DNA of 64,000 nt, taken from Anaspis maculata (lineage: Eukaryota; Arthropoda; Insecta; Coleoptera; Scraptiidae). The translations under genes and the position numbers were made by a program. Each line of letters starts with the position of its first letter. Position 1 is the stretch's first letter. Below, one piece after another: positions 35,574 to 47,360 of this stretch. The stretch is from contig OX421964.1 in NCBI GenBank assembly GCA_949128115.1, forward strand, positions 21,910,892 to 21,974,891. Reading direction: 5' to 3'. The notes under the pieces were generated by a model. The model worked only from the letters and a program-made list of their open reading frames with translations, had not been told where the DNA came from and did no database searches.

Positions 35574-37072
35574 CAGTGCTCAACAATTGAAGTGGAACAC
35601 CTGAAAACTTTGGTCAAATTAAAATGGTCGTATTTTCTTAAGAAAAAACCGAATTGGATTGAGCTTTTTTTTCAGGGCAGCTAATGTCTTAGACTACAGC
35701 ATACTGAAATTCTTTCTTGTTGAAAGCTTGTTATATTATTTATACAAGGTGGAGTAGTGAGGTACTGCAAAAAATGTAAAGTTTGCACCTCTCCCGATCC
35801 GCGAATTTTTTTTTTTTTGAATTTTTCCAACTCGTCCTGGGAAAACATTGAGTCCATACCTCGAAACGGTTTTTTGGGTTTCTGTCTAGCTGTGTTAATC
35901 ACAGGGTGATCTCAAAAAAGTGAAATTTTAGACGTTCGATGATAACTTCTTTCATTGTTATCCGATTTTAAACATCTTTAGCTCATATTGAAGCTGATAC
36001 TTAGGGCGAGAACGTTGTGAGGTCAGAACTTATTGAAAACATTAATTTAATATAAGGGAACGTATCAGAAGCGACCCGAATGTTAAACAGCTTCCGAGTA
36101 TCTGTTTGATGAAAAACAAAAACAAATTGAAACTTGTCCTCAGAGGATTCGCTAATTTAGACCATTTCGATCTGCATCTCGCTTTAGTTGTCCAAGAAAT
36201 TTCCGTGGTAGAATCAAAACTTGACTGCGTGTTTTCGCGAAAAAATCGCATCCCTAATTTACCTGAAGGCGGCCGTAACCCAAGTTACAAAATTCACAAC
36301 AATTCCAAAAATTCTCCTTGACAATAAAACACGTATACCTGCCAGTTCTGAATCTTGTTACTTGGGTTACGGTCGCCTCCAGGTAAATAAGGGATGCGAT
36401 TTTTTCCGCGGAAACACGCAGTCAAGTTTTGGTTCTACCACGGACATCATCATGGACAACTAAAGCGAGAAGCAGATCAAAATGGTCCAAATTAGCGGAT
36501 CCTTGAAGACACGTTTCAATTTGTTCTTATCTGTTATTAAACGGAAAGTCGGAAGCTGTTTTGCATTCGGGTCACTTTTGACACGTCCCCTTATATTGAC
36601 TTGCTCTCTTCGATAAGTTTCGACCTCACACCGTTCTCGCCTGAAGTTTCAGATTCAATATGAGACAAAGAAGTTTCCAATCGGGTAGCAATGAAAGAAG
36701 TTACCATTGAAAGCCTAAAATATCACTTTTTTGAGATCACCCTGTAATTAACAGAGATAAGCGAAAACCCAAAAAACCGTTTCGAGGTATGGGTTCAAAG
36801 TTTCTCCAGAACAAGTTGGAAAAATTCAAAAAAATGTTTTCGCGGATCGGGAGGGGTGCAAACTTTACATTTTTTGCAGTACCTCACTACTACACGCTGT
36901 ATAAATAATATGAAAAGCTTGTAACAAGAAAGAATTATATCATGCTGTAGTCTAAGACATTAGCTGTCCAGGGAAAAAAAAACTAATTGCAATTCGGACT
37001 TTTCTTGAGCAAATACGACCATTTTAATTCAACCAAAATTTTCAGGTGTTCCACTTCAATTGTTGAGCACTG
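35574..37072. mobile_element. 1.5-kb palindromic element, CAGTGCTC ends
   Basis: The ends CAGTGCTCAACAATTGAAG and complement are bordered by TA, as in Tc1-type elements. Arms of about 725 bp meet at a ~50-bp loop near 36325. Similarity continues outside the termini: the left flank on the minus strand reads ALTSREYLLVGNCNKC and the right flank on the plus strand MTARENLSWCICRN, which look homologous. No transposase remains. Confidence 0.8.
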
Positions 37073-37074
37073 TA

Positions 37075-37446
37075 GAAAAAATGCAACATTTTACATGACG
37101 GCGAGAGAAAATTTATCTTGGTGTATTTGCAGAAACTATAAAACAAATTCTACAAGAAGATTCGCCAGAAGGCAGAATGATGAGAAGCTCAACATCTTAT
37201 CACATTAATAATGTTACGAGCGGCGATTCTGGATAACACGCGATCGTTCTAAACTCTTCCCGTTAGGTCGCAGTGTACAAGTGCGGAGCGTTCGTGCATT
37301 CCAGAGCGTGCATGTAGGCTTTTGCCCGTTAAACTGAATGAGGAGATTTGAACAGTCGATCAGAAAATATCAGCCGAATTGGCGGAGGCGCCGACATTTC
37401 AGAACACACGGGAAACACGCGAAAGGTGTGATTATTCGGGAGTCGT
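37075..37446. other. Interval between two palindromes
   Basis: The first ~130 bp are the inverted-homologous flank described for the preceding element. The remainder (37205-37446) has no recognisable feature. Confidence 0.3.
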
Positions 37447-38249
37447 CTACACCTTTTCCAGTTGTAGTTCAGAAAATATCAATTGTATTTTAGATATCGT
37501 CAATTGAATTTCAGATTTATCAAGTGTAGTTCAGAAAGCGTCAATTGTATTTCGGATTAGTCACTTGTAGTTCAGAATAAGTCAATTGTATTTCGGATTT
37601 ATCACATATAGTTCAGAAAACTTGAACTGTACATCAGATTATGTCAATTGTATTTCAGAAAGCGTTAATTGAAGTTCAGAAGGCGTCAATTGAAGTTCAG
37701 AAGACATCAGTTGCATCTCAGATTAGTAAAATGTAGTTCAGAAAGTATCAATTTCATTCAGACTCCTGCAAATTGAGGCACTTTTGCACAGCCACAGCTT
37801 CGAACTCTTGATCTTCTTGTATGATGAACTGCAGATATTCGGCACATCTTCTGTGTAACAGATGCCTGCGGGGGTGTTAATCGCACGACCGGCTTCCGCA
37901 GCATTGAAGAACGACAAATGCTATAATTATCTTGTAGCTGCATTGATTGATAAATTATACATATAAATTATTTTCTGAACTACAAATGACATGTTCTGAA
38001 ATACAAATCACGCTTTCTGATATTCAAATGATTATTTCTGATATACAAATGACGCTTTCTCAAATTCAATTTATTGATCTGAAATACAATTGACTGTTTC
38101 TGAAATACATTTGACTAATCTGAAATAAAATTGATACTTTCTGAACTACATTTTACTAATCTGAAATGCAATTGACGTCTTCTGAACTACAATTGACGAT
38201 ATCTGAAATACAACTGATATTTTCTGAGCTACAACTGGAAAAGGTGTAG
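37447..38249. mobile_element. Foldback element with ~21-bp subrepeat arms
   Basis: The ends CTACACCTTTTCCAGTTGTAG and its complement lead into arms made of tandem 20-21-bp units: about 14 units at 37465-37765 and 13 at 37975-38237, in opposite orientation. Units alternate between a GTAGTTCAGAAA form and a GTATTTCAGATT form, giving a ~41-bp higher-order period. The centre (~37765-37970) is unique. Arms of short tandem units are the hallmark of FB/Foldback-type elements of Drosophila. The unit sequence here is not one I recognise. Confidence 0.8.
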
Positions 38250-38324
38250 AAATCGTATGCCGGCTCACTGTGGAATTTACTGGAGAATGATGAAAAGTTC
38301 GGGAACACTAACCGGAGACATATA

Positions 38325-40154
38325 CAGGGTGTTGCATGAGAAGACCGACATAGCTTAATGGTAGGTCCAGTTTTTCTGGGCGAAATAGGATCAGGCTTTG
38401 AAATTTTTCTATCGCTTTTTGTTTCGGAGTTACAGGGTGAATCATGTATTTCGTCGAATTTTTTGATTAGCTATATCTTTCGAATGCCTCAATGGATTCG
38501 AATGAAATGTGATAGGTATATTCTCCTGATGATAGTTGATACATCGCACCATGAATTAGTTCGAAAGTTCCAGGGTCGGACTAATTTTTTTCAATTTCAA
38601 AGTTTTTGTTAGAAAAGTCATCTTTTTGAATGTGTTTTTTTCCCAATATCAAATTCAGGTACAACAGAAAAAATGCTACAAAAAACATGGTTCAATTTCT
38701 TCGGCACATCCAAAGTCTGCCCAGAAAAAAAATCTTTTGAGATTTGGGTTGGTTGCGATCTAGTGAAAACTAGTCAACACTTATTTTTTTACGGATCTTT
38801 GAGATGTTTATCCTCTAGTTCATCGCTGTCGCGGATTTTTTTTCACTTTTCCACATTAGTATCACTTGGTCACAAAGTCGAAAGTCCAGGACCGGATTCA
38901 AGTCTAGTGAACATTTCTAAAAATTAGATTTTTCAGTATTTGTTCGAAAATTACAGCATTAAATTAAGGTGAAGTGAATGGAAAATGTCCTCTTGTCTGC
39001 ATGTGGAACCTTAAGTCACTTCAGAAAGCAGCTTAATCAATTTTTTCCTTTTGTTGTTTTGGGAATACAAAAATTATCTCGACAGCCTCCTAGTTCACTA
39101 GGGAGCACGAGAAATTCTCCTCGGCAACAACTAGAGAACAATTGAGGTCCGCAGGGCAGGACCTCAATCAGGTTCATTTTTCATTTCCTTCGCGTTGTTT
39201 ATCATCAAGTGTGCCTTTTAATAACGCGATTAATTAAGGAAGGAAAATATTTGTGGCGATGGCGGAAGAGAGCCCTGAAATAAGCACCAGGAGATTGAGG
39301 GCCATTGATTTGTTCGTTTTCTACACATAAAAACCACGTTTCTGAATTATCATTTCTGCTTCATTTTATTTTGACAGCGAAAAAATTTCGGGACAAATTT
39401 TTAGTATTCTTGAAATCAACAAAAAAATATCTGTTTAGCTGGTTTCTAAAGTGACCCAAGGTTCCACATGCAGACAAGAGAGCATTTTTCAGCCACTTCA
39501 CCATAACTTGAGGCTGTAATTTCCGACAAAATTCCGAAAAATCGGATTTTTAGAAATATTGTTCACTAGACTTGAATCCGGTCCTGGACTTTTGTCTTTT
39601 TTTGCCGTACCAAGTGATACTTATGTAGGAAAGTGAAAAAACTGTGACAGCATTAAATTGGAGGATGAACATCTTGGAGATCCGTGAAAAAAATGTGCTT
39701 AACTAGTTTTCACTAGATCGCAGCCGACCCAAACCTCGAAAGATATTTTTTTCTGGGCGGACTTTGAGTGTGCCGAGAAAATTGAATGATGTTCCTTGTA
39801 GCATTTTTTTTGTAGTTTCAGAATCTGATATTGATTTCTCAAAAAAACATTTGAAAATATGACGTTTTTAACAAAAACTTTGGAAATAGAAAAAATGAGT
39901 CCGGCCCTGAAACTTCCAAACAACTTCATGGTGCAATGTATCAGCTATCATTAGGAGATCATACCTAATCAATTTCAGCTGAATTCATTAAGCCATTCGA
40001 AAGATATAGCTCATCAAAAACTTCGACCAAATACATGATTCACCCTGTAACATCAAAACGAAAAGCGATAAAAAAATTTCAAAGCAAGATCCTACCTAAT
40101 TCGCCTTGAAAAACTGGACATACCTTTAAGCTATGTCGGTTTCCTCATGCAACA
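38325..40154. mobile_element. Palindromic element related to the 311-2779 element
   Basis: The left end CAGGGTGTTGCATGAG follows TA. The right end matches but has lost CCCTG before TA. Arms are 38325 to ~39035 and ~39437 to 40154. The first ~200 bp resemble the subterminal part of the 311 element (GACATAGCTTAA, then AGTTACAGGGTGA, then CGAATGAAAT). No transposase fragment is retained. The loop (39035-39437) is unique and includes a short hairpin GAGGTCC...GGACCTC near 39145-39166. Confidence 0.75.
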
Positions 40155-42494
40155 TATAAGCACCGTCTTCAGCCTACGCAGTTAGTATTGAGTGCGAAGA
40201 GGTAGCGAGCGGACAGAAAGCGATAGTCTCAGCGATATTTCCAAGCGCAATAATTGTTGGCGTGTACTTATTGTTAACAGGTCAAAGATTGAAGTGGTCC
40301 ACCCCAAAAACCCGCTCAGGTTCAAATGAGAATATCGTGACAAAAAATGAACCGATTTGAAAAAAGATGGTTTTAGTGATTCAAGCGTTCTTCTGACTGC
40401 AAGTTTCATATTTGGATATCGTGTTTACTGATATACTGTATGATATACAGGGTGACAAAAGAAGGAGTGCAAAGTGGTTCATTTTTAAGCGTGTGTAACT
40501 TTTTTAAAAACAATTGCAGGTTTTTCTAGCTATAATTTTGGAAACCTCGCAGCAATATCTTGAAACGGTTTTTGACATTTTACCGCCTTCTGTTTCTTGT
40601 ACAGGGCGTTCACGTATAAAGGCGTCCCCTCCCGTACAGGGCGTCCCCTCTCTGGAGACTGCCCCTTGAACATAATTTCAAAAATAGAAACGATTCTTCC
40701 TTCGATTTTTTCCGTGGGTTTTGAATCGGTTCACAATATTTTTCTGCGACATTTTGCTCACAGGGAGTAACATCGAAAATTTTCCTCAGGTTGAACACCC
40801 CGTATTTCAATATGAGAATTTATTCTGCTTTTCATCTTGATTATATATAAATTTCACACTTGATAGGTTATTCAAAAAAACACCTGTTGAAGAAATTATT
40901 GAAGTTTCAAAAAATATGGAAGAATCTTTTTTTTTAAGTTTTTCAGTTTAAGGTGTGTTTAGTGAAAGTTTCAAACTTAGAACATATTCATTCACCCAAA
41001 TTATTAGACTTATGATGGAAAATTCACTGAGTCACTTTAAAAAAAAAACCTTTTCTCGGAATTTTTCCAAATGTGGTATCCCCCCTTTGTTTGGTTTTTC
41101 GTTGGTACCTGAAGTAGGTACGTTCGGTTGACGTTGGTAACGTTTGCCGATGGAAGTGGGAGATGGCGCTGCGAGGCGAGCCGGGCGAGCGGCAACTGCG
41201 GGCAGACAGAGAAGAGGGTCAGCTGTGGTGACGAGGACGTGAACGTTTCGGTGCATCGAGAGTGCGTCGTTTTTACAATTTAAGGTCGGTCTTTCTTTGA
41301 TTATTGTATCGTAATGTTGGCTTCCACCCACTCACCAAATCACGCATTTCGATACCTATTTTGTCCGCGAAATTATTGTACATAACACGAAATGCTTTCT
41401 TCTCTTTGTTCTCAACGGGCTTGCATAACCCGCCGTTTTCCCCTTTGAAATCAAGGTGCTTCACACTGCTTTGAGTTTTTGTAATTTATCTACTCCCAAA
41501 TGATCTTAATATTGACGGAAAAATCCGTAAATCTAGTGGGCGTGCTTTTTGCGCACTCATGACGTGACCTCAAGGCCGCGCTATCGCGCGTACTTTGAGG
41601 TTTCATTAATTGTTTCTTTCCACAAGTTACGTCACAAACAGTAAGACGACAAAAAGAAACTTCACTACGCCAAAATCAGCCGCTAAAAGAGAACAGTACT
41701 TTTTATGATTCATTCTCATTTCATTGTTCATTGTCGGGTTATACCTGGAAGTAAACGGGTTATAAAGGAAAGAAGACTTGCACGCTTCTCCGTGTCCTGG
41801 GGGGGGGGGTTCCACCTGCTCGTATGAATCTGCCTTGTTGAGTCTACTAACCTTTTCCTATTTGGGGGGAAATTATGTAAAATGACGAAGAGAGGGCCAC
41901 AGGTTGGCTGGAGTCAATTTTCTTGTATTTACTGTTATTTCTTGTATGTGATTACTGTTTACTAACCATTGTTCTGTTTTGAATGTAAGTAGGTATCTGG
42001 GGGGTTTTTGATGGGTAACTTCGGGGAATTTCGGGCGAATGCGTTACAGATACTTCTTTCTTCCAATTGCTTACAAAGAGTATGACCAACCTTCAAATTC
42101 TCTACTTATTTATCTCTCACCTGTTTTTTTTTTCATTATCTACCTATTTATCTCTTATTTGTTTCTTGTTTATTTACCTCCAGAATTACCTGTCATTTGT
42201 TTCTTGCTGATTTATGTATTTGTTTACCGATCATTTCTTCATTGTTTACTCATTCATCTATCAATTTTACTTTTTCTGTTTATAAAGTGTAAAATGAACT
42301 GCTTAGCGTTCAAAGCGTAAGCGAGCGAGTTTCCTTTTGTTGTTACAAAAATAACTTGTAAACGAAGCAAACGTTTCAAAGAGGTTCAAGCACCGATTCA
42401 TGCTGACTTGATCCATGCATTATTGGAGTGACTTTTCTGTCACTGTTTGTCATGACTCATTCACACTTCACTTTGTTCAGATCATATGGGAAGA

Positions 42495-43020
42495 GATTTT
42501 TCAGCAACCAACCAGGCAATACGCAGGGGTTTCTTTGACGTGTTCTTCCCATGTGTGCCTGTCAGCGAATACGTCACTTTTCCTTTGCGATCAAATTGAC
42601 AGTTTGACATGTTTCATGATTTCTTGTTTTGTTTTGTAAATCTGATTTTGTGTTCATTTTATTGTTGTAAATTCCTGCATCGTCTAAATAATTTGTAATG
42701 GTTTTTCTTGTTTCATTTGCTTGTGTTTTGTTGTTCTTCATTCATGTTGTGTCATTTTTATCACTGTCAATTTATTGTTGTGAGGTGTTTTGAGAAAGGA
42801 AACAAATTGATTTAAAACTTTGCTAATCAATCTTTCAATAAACATTCATTTTGCTTGCATTTTAATTGCGTTTCATTCAAGGATCAAACCTCATCCCCAA
42901 CTACACATTCTCATCTCGAGTAAGAACTCAACAACACAACGTAGGTAAAAGTTAAACGACGTGGGGAAGGAAAGAAACAACGACGATCGCTGCCAACATC
43001 GAAAAGGGGGTTACACTACA
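42495..43020 (+). repeat. LTR-like dispersed repeat, copy 1
   Basis: The segment starting near CCAGGCAATACGCAGG, with GACAGTTTGACATG and a GAGGTGTTTTGAGAAAG block, resembles copies at 44430-45060 (plus) and 50870-51260 and 56715-57300 (minus). It ends TTACACTACA, directly joined to the 30-bp array. That arrangement mirrors an LTR end followed by a primer-binding site. Confidence 0.55.
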
Positions 43021-43171
43021 GAAATGGTCCCGTGACATGGGTACATTACAGAAATGGTGCCGTGACCAGGATACACTACAGAAATGGTCCCGTGACCAAG
43101 GTACACTACAGAGTGGTGCCATCAACCAGGATACACTACATCAAAGGGGCCGTGACCTGGGTACACTACAA
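43011..43171 (+). repeat. 30-bp array of a primer-binding-site-like motif
   Basis: Five units with exact 30-bp spacing (unit ends TACACTACA or TACATTACA at 43011, 43041, 43071, 43101, 43131 and 43161) contain GAAATGGTCCCGTGACC or close variants. The motif TGGTGCCGTGACCAGGA is the same as that iterated at 21041-21183. There are no unique spacers. Confidence 0.8.
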
Positions 43172-43619
43172 AAACTTCATCAATTTTTTCCACACGTGTT
43201 TTGTTGACCAACCTATCAAGTGTGATATATATTTATAATCACGATGGAATGTCTTCAAGGAGGAGTGTATACTTCATACGCGAACACCTGTACAAAAAAT
43301 AGAAGGCGGTAAATTGTCAGAAACCGTTTCAAGATATTGATGCGAGGTTTTCAAAAATATAATTAGAAAAAATCTAACTTTGTTTTTAAAAAACTTAGAC
43401 ACGCTTAAAAATTGACCACTTCTCATTCCTACTTTTGTCACCCTGTATATCATACAGTATATTAGCCAACACGATATCCAATTATGGAACTTGCAGTCAG
43501 AAAAACACTTGAATCATGAACACCATCTTTTTCCAATCCTGTTAATTTTTCGTCACGATATCCTCATTTAAACCTGAGCGAGTTTTTGGGGTAGACCATT
43601 TCAATCTTTGATCTGTTTA

Positions 43620-44429
43620 GTACGCAGTAATAAAAACAGTGTGTGTTTTGAAACGATAGTCTTGATTATAAACGACCCTGTACGCGAAATTCGTAACAAT
43701 AATGTTTGTTTTATCAATAGGTTGATTTCATATTGCTTCTTGTAATTGTCAAGAAAATGAATAACTAAATTGAGAATAATATATACGACGAGTTCCATTT
43801 TTGCAGGTGTCATTGAAATAATAAGTAAATTCAGATTCAAATTATGAAGATTTTAATTTTATTTTTCTAGTAGCGCCATCCACTTTCCATTCCAGGCGAC
43901 CAATTCGTTGTCGTGGATGAAGTTAAACAAATTCACTAGCACGTCTCAGGGTTGTCCCTGTTTAACTATTCCTTTTTATCTGCAAATATATATTATACTT
44001 TTTGTGTCAATATTCCGTGCCCTTCGTCTGTTGTGGTTCTCAAAGATATTTCCATTTTGTTAGTTTTATTTCTCACTGATATTTTGCGAATAGCGTTTGC
44101 GAGCATGATCAAGCCTTGGTGTACCTATTTCAGTAATATTTTCTTAAATACCATGGAAGTCGTTCCTGTACTATCAACCACTTCTACCCAGCCCTAAATT
44201 GACTGTCTTACAATGTCTACTTTCTGCCTATATGTCGGGGGGCTTTTACCATCCAAGAAGGTTGTACGGTACCTTTTGATGAGGAGTCATGTTCATTTAT
44301 TTTGCTTCGTTTGTTATAAGATGATTTAATGCTACCTGCCGGGGAGTGGACAGGGTCTACGATGATAGATATGGAAGATTGGCTGCAACTTAGTCGCTTG
44401 CGACTCGCGTAACGGGGCACATGTCAGCT
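43620..44429. other. Unassigned stretch
   Basis: Open frames on both strands are short and have no recognisable motif. AT-rich DNA dominates to 44200, then a less AT-rich segment precedes the LTR-like repeat. Confidence 0.3.
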
Positions 44430-45060
44430 TTTGCGGGATAGGTTCTCTTACAGGGTCCTCGAGTACAGGTTCGCAACAAAATTACCCTTGTTGTGTAGTT
44501 GTAGTCTTTTGTATTATTTTTGTAGTGTTTTATTATGCCCTGTCTACTAACATGTCTTCAGTTGTTGCCTTTTGAGTATCTGTGTGAGCTTGGCGTACCG
44601 TTGTTTTGCGTTGATTTGCTGCTTGAGGAAGAGAAAATAAAGTATCAGTGAGTATTACATTTTATCCTAACATATTTGAGAGTTTATTCCTCCAGGCAAT
44701 ACGCAGAGGTTTGATTGGCGAATTCTTTTACTGAGTGCTTATTTTTCGAATCCGTCACTCTCCTTTTTCTTTACTTGACAATTTGACATATATCACATAT
44801 TGTGTTGTTTTCCATAGTTTTTATTGTTTTTATTCATTTTGTTCTTTTTGGTGTCATTTCGTCAATTCTGTCAGTCACATTCAGGTGTTTTGAGAAAAGA
44901 ACCAGAAAATAATCAATTCTGCACTTATTTTGCTTTGAACAAATGGAACTTTTGTGCAATGAGCGCGTTTTGTTCAACTCCACTTTCTCACCCCTCAGGT
45001 CGTTTCCCTCCTGAACAAAAGCGGGCACAATGAAAGGTTAAGACGATCACAGACCAAACA
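44430..45060 (+). repeat. LTR-like dispersed repeat, copy 2
   Basis: This plus-strand copy includes ATGCCCTGTCTACT, AACATATTTGAGAGT, CCAGGCAATACGCAG and ATTCAGGTGTTTTGAG. The minus-strand copy at 56715-57300 matches it along its length, so the family unit is at least ~600 bp. No array of the primer-site motif follows it. Without paired copies in direct orientation around a shared interior, its class remains an inference. Confidence 0.55.
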
Positions 45061-45089
45061 AATCAAATATCAGGGAAAGGGAGCGGGGG

Positions 45090-45195
45090 GCTACCATCAC
45101 ACTACCTAACTCAATTTTAGCATTTCTCAAACACCGTCTAATTATGAGTTCTGTTGTCAGTGTGACCTGAAAAAGACGTTGGAATACCATCGTGA
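45090..45195. repeat. Dispersed repeat, copy 2
   Basis: This is the direct copy of the block at 35335-35440, sharing ACTACCTAACTC, CACCGTCTAATTATGAG and GTGACCTGAAAAAGACG. It is embedded in otherwise unassigned DNA. Confidence 0.6.
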
Positions 45196-45199
45196 AACA

Positions 45200-47212
45200 A
45201 TTTATACAACGATGAATAATTATGTTTTGGGAACGTTAATTTGACGTATTCATTCAACTCGATAAAAACCTCTGGTACGAGTTATGATGCAGGAATCGAT
45301 GCTGAAGAGCTTCTGTGCTTAAAACTAGGCAATCTGTTAACTCCTGATTGGGTAATCTAGGCATGGTTTAGCGTTTCCAGAGATAGGTAATTTTTCTAAT
45401 TTAGTTTTTCATGTTAGTTTTCAGCTCAGGAAACGTTATTGTACTTGTTTCACGTGATAAACTGAAGAGAAATGCTGAATAAGTTCAGGGCAGTTTGACG
45501 AAAGCTGCTGAAGTGACAAGACTGAATCTGTGTAGCGCTTCCAATCATTTGTGTAAAAAAAAACACTCAACAGGATCACATCAAGCGTATTTATAGGCGC
45601 CGAATGGCACATTTTCGCAACAACCAACAGCCAATTTCCGGCTTCAAATTGATTGTATTTTTATACGGCCACCTGCACATTTCCGCACACCTGTTTATTG
45701 CGACCGGAAAATGCCAATTTCCATTTTTTTTTTCCGGGGTGCTTTATTTCATTATTCCAAACAAACTGCCCGAGCACTATGATACGATATGAACACCTCT
45801 ATTTGACCCAATTCCCTATCGCTCTCGCTCACAATTGGAGCGTAACAACCTAATAAATGTTGATAAGGCTTGCCAGTAGCCCGAACCCTGCTCCCCGAAG
45901 TCGACATCCAGCTGCAATAATAAACAAACAATTTGGCCATTTCAAAATCCAGATTGCATCTGAATTATGCACCGTCCCAGGTAGCCAAACAACAAAAAAA
46001 CTACGTATGAAGATACCTCGGGTCGGTATAGATATACATTTCGCATCAAACAGGGTTTTACGGCGCTTAATTTAGCGCGAATCCAGAAATTACTAATTTC
46101 TGGTGAAGCAAATAGTACAAGAGGAGGTTCGCATTCTAACTGTAGTCTCCGCCATGAGGAGATCCAACAAATAGATTGAAACAGGGCTTGGAAAAACTCA
46201 CCCCAGATTTAAGTTTTATTATCGAATAGTGATAAACCTATATCAATATAGGTACCAATATCACCGATTGTACTTATACAGAAGTAACTCTTCAGTCAAA
46301 ACCACTGTTCAAGACCAGGACCATTGTTGTGGGTAGAACCTTACCGGCAGACTCCTAAAAGTAGCCCTCTGAATTTGATCGAAGCATCCGGAATCATGAC
46401 TCTCACCATTCTGACCTTAGAAGCGGGAATTTCTCTCCCAGGCCCCAGGAGGTGGACCGGAATCTTGCTTTTCGCGTTACTGGAGTAGACCCTTCTATGA
46501 GGTCATGGTCCTTGATAGTAAGTGTTCGAACCGTGCGTCCTGAGCAAAGTATTTTTTTGCAGTTCCTATAACGTACTCGCACAGTGCTACACGTATTTCA
46601 CCACGCTCAAAGAAAATTCGTCTAGGTACGTGATTTTCATATCTGGTTCCTCATGTGAACTCTCAAATATTGTTAGAGAACAGTACGACCTAATTTTTTT
46701 CTAGTGATGTTATCAGTAATATCGAATGGGAATATAAAAACCGCTGTTGAACTGAGCAATGAAGTGCTCACTTCTTTGCCTAGCATTCTTCTGAAAATAG
46801 AACCATCGCAATTTCGACTTTACAAGTGAAATGAGCTGATGCCAAATTGTGGGTAACTACATCAAACGCAAACAAATTTTTTGCACTAGCCGAATATTTT
46901 AATTTTCTTAACAGTAAAGAATGAGCTGTTAAGGTTTATGATGGAGTTAGACGTTCCCTCTTCGTCAATTGTTACAATATTGAAAAGTGGCTTAGTGGGA
47001 GCTCCATTGCTAGATGCTGGTGATTGTACTTTCGTTTATGGAGCTCAATAATGGAGGTATCAGGTGGAGGTAACGATAGCATTGACGCAAAGCCATAACC
47101 TCAATGAGCATAAATTTAGGTACTAGATAGGTACCTCGGTAGGTTCCTCCTAGCTAGATCATGTGCAATATAAAAGTGAAAATCTCGGTAAAAATGAAAC
47201 AGAGGTACTCAC
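45200..47212. other. Unassigned stretch upstream of the exon-like block
   Basis: No transposon terminus or domain is recognised. A 21-bp perfect palindrome built on CCAGAAATTA lies at 46083-46103. The stretch lies downstream of the minus-strand exon at 47213-47360 and could be its intron. Confidence 0.35.
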
Positions 47213-47360
47213 TGGAAGATGCCGAGTTGGAGCTGGAGCTGGTGGCGGAGGTCGAGCGGTAGTAGGGGGGCGATCCGGGGGGCTCCATTTTACCCAGGGG
47301 CGGCTTGGGGGAGCCCATCCGCCTCGTCACGTCCGGGGCGGGAGCAAAAACACGATCATC
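47213..47360 (-). CDS. Internal coding exon, Ser/Pro-rich protein
   Basis: On the minus strand a pyrimidine-rich tract ending TTTCTTTGCAG precedes 47360, and GTGAGTACC follows 47213, both consensus splice sites. The 148-bp exon is open in the frame starting DDRVFAPAPDVTRRMG and is markedly GC-rich. It encodes a proline-rich middle (MEPPGSPPYYR) and a serine-rich end, entering in phase 0 and leaving in phase 1. Composition and synonymous-site GC contrast with the surrounding repeats. I do not recognise the gene. This is the best host-gene signal in the window and implies a minus-strand gene with long repeat-filled introns. Confidence 0.6.

Larger units (their letters stand above)
40278..43615. 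repeat. 3.3-kb inverted-repeat structure
   Basis: Arms at 40278-40630 and 43265-43615 are inverted copies. Within each arm lies a TA-bordered CAGGGTGACAAAAG terminus (40448 and 43445), typical of Tc1/mariner ends. The arms nevertheless continue outward for another ~170 bp, so the mariner-like terminus is internal to the duplication. The ~2.6-kb interior holds unrelated material: unassigned sequence at 40630-42490, an LTR-like segment and a 30-bp tandem array. Confidence 0.75.

Noticed and set aside
37465..38237. Short tandem units in two blocks as a CRISPR or centromeric array
   Set aside because: The units are in opposite orientation around a unique centre with matching outer termini, which fits a foldback element.
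38325..40154. Outer-flank inverted similarity for this palindrome
   Set aside because: I compared about 40 bp on each side and saw no alignment, unlike the three palindromes reported.
42039..42320. 93-codon hydrophobic frame as a membrane protein
   Set aside because: The DNA is a T-rich degenerate run of TTTATCTACC and TTTGTTTCTTG words, which yields Phe/Leu/Tyr-rich translations by chance.
43011..43171. Regular 30-bp repeats that look CRISPR-like
   Set aside because: The units are contiguous with no unique spacers, the context is eukaryotic, and the unit contains an LTR/primer-site motif.
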